DNA of 64,000 nt, taken from Burkholderia sp. HI2500. Lineage in GTDB: Bacteria > Pseudomonadota > Gammaproteobacteria > Burkholderiales > Burkholderiaceae. Shown one piece after another: positions 54,476-63,596 of this stretch. The position numbers and the translations under genes were made by a program. Where the stretch lies: assembly GCF_002223055.1 (NCBI RefSeq), contig NZ_NKFL01000006.1, positions 1 to 64,000 on the forward strand, in the 5' to 3' direction. Numbering within the stretch: the stretch's first letter is position 1; the number at the start of each line of letters is the position of its first letter. Below the pieces are notes generated by a model, which was not told the origin of the DNA, did not search any database, and saw nothing but the letters and a program-made list of their open reading frames with translations.

Positions 54476-55794
54476 GCGCGCGCATCCCGTGGCACTGGCC
54501 GCGCTCGCTGTTCGCGCGGCTCGCGCTGATCCTGTGCGTGGGCCTCGCGCTCGCGCAGACGCTGTCGTTCTGGCTCACCGTGACCGAGCGCGACCAGGCA
54601 ACCACCAACCTGATGATGGGCTACATCGAGCGCGAGGTCGCGAGCTCGGTCGCGCTGCTCGACCACCTGCCGCCGGCCGAGCGGGCCGCGTGGGTGCCGC
54701 GCCTCGCGCGGCGCAGCTACGCGTTCATCCTCGGGCCCGGCGAGACCGGTACGCCGCCGGAAGCGCGGCTGTCGGCGCGCGTCGAGCGCTCGATTTCCGA
54801 CGGCATCGGCGGCGACTACCCGCTGACCGCGAACGCGATTCCCGGCGACCGCGAACATCTGCAGGTGCATCTGCGGCTGACCGACGGATCGCCGCTGACG
54901 ATCGACATCCATCCGATGTCGACGGTGCCGCTGTCGGGCTGGCTGCCGGTCGTGCTCGTGCTGCAGCTCGCGGTGCTGGCCGCGTGCTGCTGGCTCGCGG
55001 TGCGGCTCGCGACGCGGCCGCTCAAGCAGCTTGCGCAGGCCGCCGATGCGCTCGGCCCCGACCTGAAGGGCGAGCGGCTGAACGAGGGCGGGCCGTCGGA
55101 AGTCGCGCGCGCCGCGCGGGCGTTCAACGCGATGCAGGATCGCATCGCGCAGTACATGGCCGAGCGCATGCAGATCCTCGCGTCGATCTCGCACGACCTG
55201 CAGACGCCGATCACGCGGATGCGCTTGCGCGCCGACATGATGGACGACGATGCGCAGGGCGCGAAGCTGCGCCAGGACCTGCTCGAGATGGAGCATCTGG
55301 TGAAGGAGGGCGTCGCGTATGCGCGGACGCTGCACGGCACCGAGGAAGCCGCGCGCCGCATCGATCTTGATGCGCTGCTCGACAGCATCGTGTGCGACTA
55401 CACGGATGCGGGGCAGGACGTCGCGCTGCACAGCCGCGCGCCGCTCGCGCTCGTCACGCGGCCGAAGGCGCTGCGCCGCATCGTCGGCAACCTCGTCGAC
55501 AACGCGCTGAAGTTCGCGGGTGCGGCCGAGATCGACGTGCGCACCGCGCCGGACGGCGGCGCGGTGATCGCGGTGCTCGACCGCGGGCCCGGCATTCCGG
55601 ACGATCAGCTCGACGCGGTGTTCGAGCCGTTCCGGCGCGTGGAGACGTCGCGCAACCGCGAGACGGGCGGCACGGGGCTCGGCCTCGCGATCGCGCGGCA
55701 GCTCGCGCTGGCGATGGGCGGCACGCTCACGCTGACCAACCGGGCGGACGGCGGCGGGCTCGAGGCGCGGCTGACGTTGAGGAATGCGGCGTGA
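54472..55794 (+). CDS. Sensor histidine kinase of the OmpR-type pair
   Basis: A 440-residue membrane kinase. The best start is TTG at 54472, overlapping the regulator stop (TTGA) and giving an intact first helix (SLFARLALILCVGLALAQTLSFWL). A periplasmic sensor of about 120 residues, a second helix (WLPVVLVLQLAVLAACCWLAVRL), a HAMP linker and the dimerisation helix with His241 (SISHDLQTPITRMR) follow. The ATPase domain has N box NLVDNALKFAG and G boxes DRGPGIP and GGTGLGLAIA. The periplasmic domain has no recognised ligand fold. Confidence 0.93.
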   Translation: MSARIPWHWPRSLFARLALILCVGLALAQTLSFWLTVTERDQATTNLMMGYIEREVASSVALLDHLPPAERAAWVPRLARRSYAFILGPGETGTPPEARLSARVERSISDGIGGDYPLTANAIPGDREHLQVHLRLTDGSPLTIDIHPMSTVPLSGWLPVVLVLQLAVLAACCWLAVRLATRPLKQLAQAADALGPDLKGERLNEGGPSEVARAARAFNAMQDRIAQYMAERMQILASISHDLQTPITRMRLRADMMDDDAQGAKLRQDLLEMEHLVKEGVAYARTLHGTEEAARRIDLDALLDSIVCDYTDAGQDVALHSRAPLALVTRPKALRRIVGNLVDNALKFAGAAEIDVRTAPDGGAVIAVLDRGPGIPDDQLDAVFEPFRRVETSRNRETGGTGLGLAIARQLALAMGGTLTLTNRADGGGLEARLTLRNAA

Positions 55795-55819
55795 CAGCGT
55801 GCGGCGTGTGAGCACGTCG

Positions 55820-55840
55820 GCTTCAGGTTTGTGCTGAAGC
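55820..55840. repeat. Short inverted repeat between convergent kinase and hydrolase
   Basis: GCTTCAG-N7-CTGAAGC lies in the 60-bp gap between the sensor kinase stop and the hydrolase stop. It may be a weak bidirectional terminator; no U-tract is present. Confidence 0.4.
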
Positions 55841-55854
55841 TGAAGCGCGCGCCG

Positions 55855-56466
55855 TCACCCGCGCCGCAGATGCGCATCGACGAGCGGCGCGAGCGTCGTC
55901 GCATGCACGGCCGCGAGATCGTGCCGGCCGCCCGGCACGACATGCAATTGCGCATCGGGCAGCCGTTCGAGCAGCCGCCGGCCGGCCGCGACGGGGCTGA
56001 TCGGGTCGTCGTCGCCCCACAGCAGCAGCGTCGGCTGCGCGATGCGGTCGATATCCCGCGACAGGTCGGCACGGAACGTCAGGAACCAGTCGGGAAGCTG
56101 CGGGTTCGCTTCCGCGAAACCGGTGCGCCAGTCCTGCGCGCCGAGCCCGGCCATGTCGAGGCCGCCGGACGTGACCGTCAGCACGAGGTGCGTGATCAGT
56201 GCGGGCTTGTCGAGCGCCGCGCGCATCGCGATCACGCCGCCCATCGATTGCGCGATCACGGCGGTCGGCCGGTCGATCGTTTCCAGCGCATGACGCACGA
56301 GGCTGTCGAAATCGTCGACGGCCGGATCGTGCGGCGTGTCGCCGAAGCCCGGGTAGCCGACGATCCGGCGCTCGGCAGGATGCGTGAGAAGGCCGGCGAG
56401 CGGTTGCCAGAAAGCGGTGCTGCCCGATGCGCCGGGCAGGAAGAGCAGTTGCGACGGAACGGGCAT
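55855..56466 (-). CDS. Alpha/beta hydrolase family protein
   Basis: A 203-residue soluble hydrolase. The oxyanion region LFLPGASGS is near the N-terminus, the nucleophile elbow is SMGGV (AQSMGGVIAM), and Asp (WGDDDPISP) and His (GGRHDLAAVH) complete the triad in the expected order. Length is short for the family (usually 230-280), lacking part of the lid. The substrate, an ester, amide or similar, is unknown. The gene starts at 56466 and shares a strand with the phosphoesterase upstream, separated by 62 bases. Confidence 0.85.
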   Translation of the reverse strand: MPVPSQLLFLPGASGSTAFWQPLAGLLTHPAERRIVGYPGFGDTPHDPAVDDFDSLVRHALETIDRPTAVIAQSMGGVIAMRAALDKPALITHLVLTVTSGGLDMAGLGAQDWRTGFAEANPQLPDWFLTFRADLSRDIDRIAQPTLLLWGDDDPISPVAAGRRLLERLPDAQLHVVPGGRHDLAAVHATTLAPLVDAHLRRG

Positions 56467-56528
56467 GGCGGTGCGGTTTCCCGGTGAATGAAGTGAAGCG
56501 GAAGGGGGCGCGATGCGAGCCGGGCGGA

Positions 56529-57263
56529 TCAGCACCGGCCGGTGCGCAGCGCGACGGTCCAGTCGTCGCGCCCGCGCGAGGCCGCGGTGGCGGCCGCCGT
56601 GTGCCAGTCGTATTCGACCGCATGGAATTCGACGTTCCAGCCGGCGGCCGTGCGCGTCACCATCGCGTAGCGCGCGTGCGGCGAGCCCGTCTCGATGCGG
56701 TGCGGATGCGGCAGGTCGTCCGTGTAGGCCTGCAGCCCGACGCTGCCCGGGTTGACGATCAGCCGGCCGTCGTCGAGCCTGGCCGTCCGTGGAATGTGCG
56801 TGTGGCCGCACAGGATCAGCGATGCCGGTTCGTCACCCGCGCGCTGCGCGATTTCATCGGGCGTGGCCGCGCGGCAGCCGTCGGGCGTGACCGTTTCGAG
56901 GAAATAGACGAGGTCGCTGTCGGGCGTGCCGTGCACCATCAGCACGTCGTCGTCGAGCGTCATGCGTTCGGGCAGCGCGGCGATCCATTCCAGATGATCG
57001 GCGCGCAGCGTGTCGTGCGCCCAGCGATCCGACAGCCGCATCGACTCGCGGTCGCCGGTGAGCAGTTGCCGCTCGTGATTGCCCTTGATGGTCGGCAGGT
57101 CGAGCGCGATCAGGCGGTCGGCCGTTTCGGGCGGATGGAGCGCGCCGGACAGGATGTCGCCGAGGTTGACGATCACGTCGGCGCCGCGGCGGCGGACGTC
57201 GTCGAGCACCGCGTCGAGTGCGGCGAGATTGCCGTGGATGTCGGACAGTGCGGCGATTTTCAT
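56529..57263 (-). CDS. Calcineurin-like metallophosphoesterase
   Basis: A 244-residue two-metal phosphoesterase. Motifs are in order: DIHGNLAAL (residues 8-16), GDILSG, GNHERQL, VHGTPDS and GHTHIPR. It belongs to the YfcE/MJ0936-like group acting on phosphodiesters. The ATG at 57263 begins MKIAALSDIHGN, the normal start; the longer frame is not conserved. The biological substrate is not known. It lies between a GNAT gene and the hydrolase on the same strand. Confidence 0.92.
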   Translation of the reverse strand: MKIAALSDIHGNLAALDAVLDDVRRRGADVIVNLGDILSGALHPPETADRLIALDLPTIKGNHERQLLTGDRESMRLSDRWAHDTLRADHLEWIAALPERMTLDDDVLMVHGTPDSDLVYFLETVTPDGCRAATPDEIAQRAGDEPASLILCGHTHIPRTARLDDGRLIVNPGSVGLQAYTDDLPHPHRIETGSPHARYAMVTRTAAGWNVEFHAVEYDWHTAAATAASRGRDDWTVALRTGRC

Positions 57264-57374
57264 GGCAAATCGGCGAGGAAGGGAACGGCGATTGTCGCCA
57301 ATTCGGCGCAGGCCGTCCAATGGCGTGCGCATGCGAAGCGGTGAGCGGTTTGACGTGACGCCGCGATGGGTGTG

Positions 57375-57914
57375 TCAGTCGGTCGCGAGGCGCGCGTACA
57401 TCGCGAAATCGCCCGGCGTGCCGCGCACCATCTTGTACGCGCGCAACAGCCCTTCGTAGCGGTAGCCGCATTTCTGCAGCACGCGCGCGGAGCCTGCGTT
57501 GCTGGTCAGCACGACGGCCTGCATGCGCATGAAGCCCGCGGCGAATGCCCACTCGGTGACGGACGTACACAGCGCGCTCGCGATCCCGCGCCCCCAGCGC
57601 GACGGCGCGAGATCGTAAGCGATTTCCGCCGAGCGGTTCACGGTCGAGACGGTATGCAGGCCGATCGTCCCGGCGAGCGCGCCCGATGCGTCGTCGATCA
57701 CGGCGAGACGCCGGATCGAGTCGGGGTCCGTCGATTCGATGGCGTCGAACAGCGGCAGCAGATCGTCGGGCGAGCGCAGGTTCCAGCTCGTATGGCGATA
57801 GACGTCGGGGTTCGTCAGGTACGCGTACCACGCGTCGAGGTCGGCGCGTTCGATCTGGCGGAGCGACAGGCCCGGAAAGCCGGAGCGGGGCGGCGCAGCG
57901 ATTTTCAACGGCAT
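57375..57914 (-). CDS. GNAT family N-acetyltransferase (RimJ/RimL-like)
   Basis: A 179-residue acetyltransferase of the type-3 GNAT group. The core shows LSLRQIERADLDAWYAYLTNPDVYRHTSW, EIAYDLAPSRWGRGIASALCTSVTEWAF (acetyl-CoA-binding loop RWGRGIA) and NAGSARVLQKCGYRYEG (the conserved Asn and the V-x-x-K-x-G block). It acetylates an amine, possibly a protein N-terminus or small molecule. The LysE gene lies 6 bases upstream on the same strand, so the two are likely one operon. Confidence 0.9.
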   Translation of the reverse strand: MPLKIAAPPRSGFPGLSLRQIERADLDAWYAYLTNPDVYRHTSWNLRSPDDLLPLFDAIESTDPDSIRRLAVIDDASGALAGTIGLHTVSTVNRSAEIAYDLAPSRWGRGIASALCTSVTEWAFAAGFMRMQAVVLTSNAGSARVLQKCGYRYEGLLRAYKMVRGTPGDFAMYARLATD

Positions 57915-57920
57915 CCGCTC

Positions 57921-58553
57921 CTATGCCGCATGACGCCGATACAGCGCCAGCGACCCGGCGAGCGCGAGCAGCATCGCGCCGCACGTACGTTCGAGCCACA
58001 GCGCCCCCGCGCGCTTCAGCAGCCGCACCGCGCGTGCGCCGAGCAGCGCGTAGCCGAACATCACGACCCCGTCGAGCAGCGCGAACGTGACCGCGAGCGC
58101 GACGTATTGCGGCGCGAGCGGCGCGGACGGATCGAGGAACTGCGGCAGGAAGGCGGAGAAGAACAGATAGCCCTTCGGGTTCGTCACCGCCGTGAGGAAA
58201 CTCTTCGCGAAGATCGACGCGTTGCGCCCGGATATGTCGCCACCGTGCGTGGCGGCGACGTCGAGCGAGCCCTTCGACATCAGCAGCCGGATGCCGACGT
58301 ACGCGAGATACGCGGCGCCGAGCCACTTCACCACCGAGAACCAGAACGCCGACGCCATCAGCAGTGCGCCGAGGCCGAGCGCGACCGCGACGATCAGCAC
58401 GAAGTCGGACAGCATCGCGCCCGCGAAGCCGTAGGCCGCGCGGCGCACACCATAGCGCGAGCCGTTGGTCAGCGCGAGCAGCACGGTCGGGCCGGGTGTC
58501 GCGATACCGACGAACGCGACGGCGGCGAAGATCAGCAGGGTCGTTTCATGCAT
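57921..58553 (-). CDS. LysE family transporter
   Basis: A 210-residue inner-membrane exporter with six helices. The LysE signature GIATPGPTVLLALTNGSRYGVRRA lies at residues 17-40, and KSFLTAVTNPKGYLFFSAFLPQFLDP is the central block. It is the second LysE-type gene in this window and has no Lrp neighbour. It is cotranscribed with the GNAT gene, and a role in exporting an amino acid or its acetylated form is possible. The substrate is unassigned. Confidence 0.9.
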   Translation of the reverse strand: MHETTLLIFAAVAFVGIATPGPTVLLALTNGSRYGVRRAAYGFAGAMLSDFVLIVAVALGLGALLMASAFWFSVVKWLGAAYLAYVGIRLLMSKGSLDVAATHGGDISGRNASIFAKSFLTAVTNPKGYLFFSAFLPQFLDPSAPLAPQYVALAVTFALLDGVVMFGYALLGARAVRLLKRAGALWLERTCGAMLLALAGSLALYRRHAA

Positions 58554-58698
58554 GAAGGCACTCCCGATGGATGGCGGCGCGTTCGATTATCGGTTGCGCC
58601 CGCCCGGGCTGTACAGGTGCGGCGTGCTGCGCACAAGGCCGCCCGCCCGACTATCTCGATTTTGGCAAGAAACTGTTTTCATTATTGTGCTTTCGACG

Positions 58699-58710
58699 GG
58701 AACCGGTTCC
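58699..58710. promoter_or_regulatory. Perfect 12-bp palindrome upstream of the second porin
   Basis: GGAACCGGTTCC, a self-complementary site, lies 150 bases before the porin ATG beside an AT-rich promoter stretch (58660-58690). AACCGGTT cores are common in LacI/GalR-family operators, so it may bind such a repressor. Confidence 0.45.
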
Positions 58711-58859
58711 AACTACCATGGCGGCCGCAGTGGGCATGCCCGCCGCGTCGTCGCGCGCGGACGCGGCCGGCCTCGCACCGCCGGCATATATCGCCGCCCG
58801 CGCGCTGCTCGCAACTGACAGCCAGAACAACGGGTTCAACGCCCGGAGACACGACAATC

Positions 58860-60053
58860 ATGAACAAGCAACTGATCGCAGCCCCGCTGCTGCTCTCGCT
58901 CGCGGGCATCGCCGCCGCGCAAAGCTCCGTCACGCTGTACGGCATCGTCGATGCGGGCGTCACCTATCGCAGCAACGAGCGGGTCGGCTCCGCGGGCGCG
59001 TACACCGGGCATTCGAGCGTCGGGCTCACGACCGGCAACCTGTCCGGCAGCCGCTGGGGGATCAAGGGTTCCGAGGATCTCGGCGGCGGGATGCGCGCGC
59101 TGTTCGTCCTCGAGAACGGCTTCGACATCACGAACGGCACGTCGGGGCAGGGTGGCCGCCAGTTCGGCCGCCAGGCATTCGTCGGCCTCGGCAGCGACCG
59201 CTACGGCACGGTCACGCTCGGCCGCCAGTACACGTCGCTCGACGACTTCGTGAGCCCGGTCGGCCCGTCGTCGTACATCGGCGGCTTCGGCGCGCACCCG
59301 GGCGACATCGACGACCTCGACCAGACCGCGCGGGTCGACAGCTCGATCAAGTACACGAGCGCCAACTACTCGGGCTTCACGTTCGGCGCGCTGTACGGCT
59401 TCGGCGGCCAGCCGGGCAGCATGAAGCAGCGCAACACGTGGAGTGTCGGCGCGGCGTACGCGGCGGGCCCGCTGCGCGTCGGCGTCGGTTACGAACGGTC
59501 GGACAACAGCAAGACGGGGGCGACCGACCCGACGGCCGGCAAGTGGCAGAGCACCGACGACGGGCTGTTCAACTCGTCGATCAACGAAGGCTATGCGAGC
59601 GCGCAGTCGCAGCAGATCATCGCGACCGGCGCGACCTACGACTTCGGGCCGGCCGTCGTCGGCGTGAACTACAGCAACGTGCAGTACCGCAGCGGCGGCC
59701 AGTCGCTGTTCACGGGCCACGCGACGTTCAACGTCGCAGGCGTGTTCACGCGCTGGAACGTGCGCCCGCAGACGCAACTGTTCGCGGGCTACAGCTACAC
59801 GCGCGGCAGCGATGTCGACGGCGTGGACGACCGCGCGCAATATCACAACGTCACGCTCGGCGCCGTCTACGACCTGTCGAAGCGCACCAGCGTGTACCTG
59901 CTCGGCGCGTACCAGCATGCATCGGGCATGACGCTCGACGCGCTCGGCCACCCGGTGGCCGCGACGGCCTCGGTGTCGGACAAGGCGAACGGCCACTCGT
60001 CCGATTCCCGCTCGCAGGCCATCGTCAGCCTCGGCCTGCGCCAGAAGTTCTGA
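58860..60053 (+). CDS. Outer-membrane porin (second copy)
   Basis: A 397-residue general porin. A signal peptide (MNKQLIAAPLLLSLAGIAAA) is followed by QSSVTLYGIVDAGVTYRSNE, the normal mature start. Internal strands include SRWGIKGSEDLGGGMRALFVLENGFD and GRQAFVGLGSDRYGTVTLGRQYT, and the C-terminus is LRQKF. A GGAGA stretch precedes the ATG. It differs clearly from the first porin and stands alone, with a palindromic site upstream, so it probably serves a different nutrient. Confidence 0.95.
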   Translation: MNKQLIAAPLLLSLAGIAAAQSSVTLYGIVDAGVTYRSNERVGSAGAYTGHSSVGLTTGNLSGSRWGIKGSEDLGGGMRALFVLENGFDITNGTSGQGGRQFGRQAFVGLGSDRYGTVTLGRQYTSLDDFVSPVGPSSYIGGFGAHPGDIDDLDQTARVDSSIKYTSANYSGFTFGALYGFGGQPGSMKQRNTWSVGAAYAAGPLRVGVGYERSDNSKTGATDPTAGKWQSTDDGLFNSSINEGYASAQSQQIIATGATYDFGPAVVGVNYSNVQYRSGGQSLFTGHATFNVAGVFTRWNVRPQTQLFAGYSYTRGSDVDGVDDRAQYHNVTLGAVYDLSKRTSVYLLGAYQHASGMTLDALGHPVAATASVSDKANGHSSDSRSQAIVSLGLRQKF

Positions 60054-60685
60054 CGCGCAGCGATCGTTGCAGCCGCAACGTTGCCCGCCGCCGATGCCGG
60101 CAACGTTGCATGCAGGCTTCCGTACTGTCGCCGCCTTTCCTGGACTACCGGTACCGCGTGATCGACGTCGTCGGACGCGCGGCCGAAATTCCTCGACGGC
60201 CGGGCTGGCCCGACGCTCGACGCTCGACGCTCGACGACGCGAACTGAACGATCGCGGTTGTTTGGTTTTCTCCACCGTATCCCGCTTTCCTCTCCCTTCC
60301 TCCCGCCGCATGCCGCCGTGCCGAATCGCGATGACGTGATTGCGCCGGATATTATTTTTTCTCTTTCATTTCAATTTCGATTTGTAATCATTTGGCCCAT
60401 TTCCGGGGAATGAAAAAGACAATGCGGGCATTTCAGAAAAAATGACGCATTCGCATTGAGTGAGCCGGAAGAAAATGCCGGGGAAAAAGCGCCGAAACCG
60501 TGCGCCTGGCCAGCTGATGCGGCGCGGTGAGCGGGTTTGACCATCGTTGACGGAAAAGCGCCGGACGGCAAAAGGAACGGAGTGAATAATTCGGGATGGC
60601 GGCGAATGCGCTTTAGCCGGAATCACCAATATTTCACGCGCCGCGATTTACAGTGTCGACCATTGAACGTTCGGGAGCATTATTC
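60054..60685. other. 632-bp gap with repeats and an AT-rich half
   Basis: The first part holds two copies of palindrome GCAACGTTGC (60075-60084, 60100-60109) that can pair as a terminator-like hairpin after the porin, and three tandem GACGCTC heptamers (60212-60232). From about 60340 to 60660 the sequence turns AT-rich and lacks a credible gene; the small frames on the minus strand have no recognisable domain. It likely carries the promoter of the propeller gene and possibly an unannotated small RNA. Confidence 0.5.
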
Positions 60686-62608
60686 ATGTCAATGAAACAA
60701 ATTCGGGCGGCGTTGCTGGGAATGTGCATGGCAATGCTGGCGCCGGCGAGTCACGCGCAGGTGCAATACTCGACCGACTGGCTCGCGAACACGTACGGCA
60801 CGCTGGCCCAGCACGTCGGCAATGCCGCGCGCTCGATGTGGGTCGCGCCCGAGGGCGTGATCTATACGTCGTCGCGCTGGGACGAGAACGCGGGCGGCGT
60901 CGCGCTCTACCAGAACGGCCAGACGTTGGGCACGATCGGTATTCACGACGAATTCCAGGGCGGGGCGATTACCGGCAACGCGACGTCGATCTTCGTCGCG
61001 CTCGGCTACAACCGCACCTTCGGCAGCGGCTCGGTCGGCCGCTACGATCGCAGTACGAACAAACGCGACCTGCGTATCCCGGTCAGCACGTGGACGGGCC
61101 TCCCGAACCCGGACGTGATCACCGGCCTCGCGACGGCCGGCAACCTGCTGTACGCGAGCGATTTCTACGGCAACCGCGTGCGCGTCTATACGACCGACGG
61201 CGTCTGGCAGCGCGACATCGGCGTGACCGGGCCCGGCGCGCTGGCGCTCGATGCGGCGGGCAACCTGTGGGTCGCGCGCATGAGCGCGGGCGTGGTCGCG
61301 CAGTACAGCGCGACCGGCACGCTGCTGAACACGATCCAGATGGCAACCGGCGCGCGGCCGTCGGCGCTGTATTTCGATGCGTCGACGGGGCAATTGCTGG
61401 TGGGCGACCAGGGCCCGGACATGAACATCAAGCTCTACAGCCTCGCCGGCCTGCCGCAGCAGATCGGCACGTTCGGTGTGCAGGGCGGCTATCTCGACAC
61501 GACCTCGGGCATCAAGGGGCAGGTCGGCGACAAGCGCTTCACGCGCGTGGTCGGCATCGGCAAGGATTCGGGCGGCAACCTGTACGTGCTCAACAACGCG
61601 TGGGGCGGCGGCTGGGATCTCGGGCGCAACGGCAGCACCGATCTTCATTCGTACAGCCCGACCGGCGCGCTGCAATGGAAGCTGCAGGCGCTGAACTTCG
61701 AGGCGATCGCCGCGCCCGACCCGGCGACCGACGGCGCGTTCTTCTACAGCGGCAACAACGTGTATACGGGCTCGGCGGGCGGCACGTTCGTCGCGAACAC
61801 GGTCGACCCGTTCACCTATCCGAAGGACCCGCGCCTCGACATGAACGACTACCAGCGCGGCCAGCATTTCGGCCAGCTCGTGATGGTGGGCGGCAACCGG
61901 ATTCTCGTCGCGTCGGGCCAGAACCCCGGCAACTTCAATTTCTATTACTTCACGCCGGCGACCGGCTACATCGCGAATCCGGCCGGCTCGCTGCCGGGCA
62001 AGCCGTTCAACACGACGTTGCAGGTCACGACCGGTTTCGACATCGACGGCAACGGCGACGTGTGGGCCGGGCTGAACGGCACCAACGCGATTACCCGCTA
62101 CCCGATGACGGGCTTCGATGCGACCGGCAAGCCGTCGTGGGGCAAGCCGGTGACGACGCCCGTGCCGAGCACCGTGGCGCCGACGACGCGCATCGTCTAC
62201 CAGGCGGACAGCGACACGATGATCCTCGCGCAGGGCCTCGCGAACAACTGGGACTGGACCGCGATGAACGGGCACATCGAGGTCTATCACGGCTGGAAGA
62301 ACGGCAACACGACCGCGCCGAACCCGGTGATCAACCTGACCAGCGCGAACCCGAAATCGATCGCGGCGGCCGGCCACTACCTGTTCGTCGGCTACGTGCA
62401 CACCGTGCCGAACGTCGACGTGTTCGATCTCAACACCGGCGCGCTCGTGACGACGCTGACCAACTCGAACACGTCGGCGATGGACGTCGGCAACGACGTC
62501 GACTCGATGTACGGGATCCGCGCGTACCTGCGCTCGACCGGCGAATACGTGATCACGAAGGACAACTACAACGGCACCAGCATGATCGTGTATCGCTGGC
62601 ATCCGTGA
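60686..62608 (+). CDS. Secreted NHL/SMP-30-like beta-propeller protein
   Basis: A 640-residue exported protein. A signal peptide (RAALLGMCMAMLAPASHAQ) is cut after AHA-like SHA. The remainder is built of propeller-type strands: LDAAGNLWVARMS, YFDASTGQLLVGDQGPD, GKDSGGNLYVLNNAW and DIDGNGDVWAGLNGTN (each with the Asp-x-x-Gly-Asn-x-x/Val pattern of NHL or gluconolactonase-like blades). No catalytic residues could be assigned. The start at 60686 gives the best signal peptide. It sits alone after an AT-rich promoter, so it may be strongly regulated; function unknown. Confidence 0.75.
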   Translation: MSMKQIRAALLGMCMAMLAPASHAQVQYSTDWLANTYGTLAQHVGNAARSMWVAPEGVIYTSSRWDENAGGVALYQNGQTLGTIGIHDEFQGGAITGNATSIFVALGYNRTFGSGSVGRYDRSTNKRDLRIPVSTWTGLPNPDVITGLATAGNLLYASDFYGNRVRVYTTDGVWQRDIGVTGPGALALDAAGNLWVARMSAGVVAQYSATGTLLNTIQMATGARPSALYFDASTGQLLVGDQGPDMNIKLYSLAGLPQQIGTFGVQGGYLDTTSGIKGQVGDKRFTRVVGIGKDSGGNLYVLNNAWGGGWDLGRNGSTDLHSYSPTGALQWKLQALNFEAIAAPDPATDGAFFYSGNNVYTGSAGGTFVANTVDPFTYPKDPRLDMNDYQRGQHFGQLVMVGGNRILVASGQNPGNFNFYYFTPATGYIANPAGSLPGKPFNTTLQVTTGFDIDGNGDVWAGLNGTNAITRYPMTGFDATGKPSWGKPVTTPVPSTVAPTTRIVYQADSDTMILAQGLANNWDWTAMNGHIEVYHGWKNGNTTAPNPVINLTSANPKSIAAAGHYLFVGYVHTVPNVDVFDLNTGALVTTLTNSNTSAMDVGNDVDSMYGIRAYLRSTGEYVITKDNYNGTSMIVYRWHP

Positions 62609-62660
62609 ACGTGCAGGCAGCGCAGGCCGTGCGGGCCCGACGGCCTGCACGGCGTTTGCA

Positions 62661-63596
62661 TCACGGTGCGCCGAGCACGCGCCCGTTCACGCTGAGCCCG
62701 TACATCGAATCGGGCGAATCGTGGAACTTCGCGCGCGTGTCCTGCACCGAGCCCGTGAAGCGTGGGTCCTGCGGACGTTCGTGGCTGTCCATGAAGGTCG
62801 CGACGTCCCACGCCTCCTGATCGGTCAGCGTGCCGCCGAGCCCGAGCGGCATGTTGGCCTTGATGAAGCCGGCCGCATTGCGGATGTCGCCCATCCCCGC
62901 GCCCCAGTTGAACGAACGCGCGCCCCACAGCGCGGGGAAGACCGCCTTGCCGCCGCTCGACTGCCCCTGGCCGTCCGCACCGTGGCACAGCGCGCAGTGC
63001 TGCGTGTAGACGGCGCCGCCGCGTGCATAGTCGGCCTTCTGCGCGGGCGGCGGCAGTTTCAGGAACCCCTGCCCCGGCAGCTTCGTGCCGACCGGCGCGC
63101 CCTTCGCGAGCCAGTACGAATAGGTCTCGAGCGCGACTAGGATCGGGTCGCCGGCCGGCGGTGCCTTGCCGTTCATGCTGTATCGAAAGCATCCCTGCAG
63201 GCGCTCGGCGAACGTGTTCACGTGGCCGTTCTTGCTGCGGTATGCCGGATACAGCAGGTACGCGGCCCACATCGGGCTCGAATCGGGCCGGCGGCCCGCG
63301 TCGAGGTGGCAGCTCGCGCAGGTCAGCTTGTTGCCGACGTACTTGCCCGCGAACTCGGGCGTGTGCAGGAAGATCTGCTCGCCGAGCTTCACGGTCTTGC
63401 CGAATTCGTCGGCGGGTATCGCGGATTCGGCGGGCGGCGCGAAGGGTTTGGCGGCCGTTGCCATCGTGGCCGGCGCGGGTGCGGAAGCCGCGGCCGGTGC
63501 ATCCTGCGGGGTAGCCGCGAACGCCAGCACGGGCATCCAGGCCGCGCCGAGCAGGGCCGCGCGGGTGCGGCGGATCAGCGTCCTGCGGTCGATCAT
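62661..63596 (-). CDS. tsdA: Thiosulfate dehydrogenase TsdA (diheme cytochrome c)
   Basis: A 311-residue periplasmic diheme enzyme that oxidises thiosulfate to tetrathionate. A signal sequence (RRTRAALLGAAWMPVLAFAA) is followed by two c-heme motifs, CASCH (93-97) and CALCH (201-205). Cys136 in ERLQGCFRYSMNGK is at the place of the unusual thiolate heme ligand of TsdA, and Met249 in ANMPLG is a candidate second-heme ligand. The opening blocks LTCASCHLDAGRRP and AYLLYPAYRSKNG match TsdA. Its ATG overlaps the stop of the cytochrome gene upstream (ATGA), a tsdB-tsdA arrangement. Confidence 0.85.
   Translation of the reverse strand: MIDRRTLIRRTRAALLGAAWMPVLAFAATPQDAPAAASAPAPATMATAAKPFAPPAESAIPADEFGKTVKLGEQIFLHTPEFAGKYVGNKLTCASCHLDAGRRPDSSPMWAAYLLYPAYRSKNGHVNTFAERLQGCFRYSMNGKAPPAGDPILVALETYSYWLAKGAPVGTKLPGQGFLKLPPPAQKADYARGGAVYTQHCALCHGADGQGQSSGGKAVFPALWGARSFNWGAGMGDIRNAAGFIKANMPLGLGGTLTDQEAWDVATFMDSHERPQDPRFTGSVQDTRAKFHDSPDSMYGLSVNGRVLGAP

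Noticed and set aside
60371..60629. Minus-strand frames of 66-87 codons in the AT-rich gap
   Set aside because: No convincing ribosome binding site or domain; composition matches non-coding DNA.
60689..62650. A 653-codon open frame opposite the propeller gene
   Set aside because: No domain, Arg/Ala/Val-rich; the plus-strand frame has signal peptide and blade repeats.
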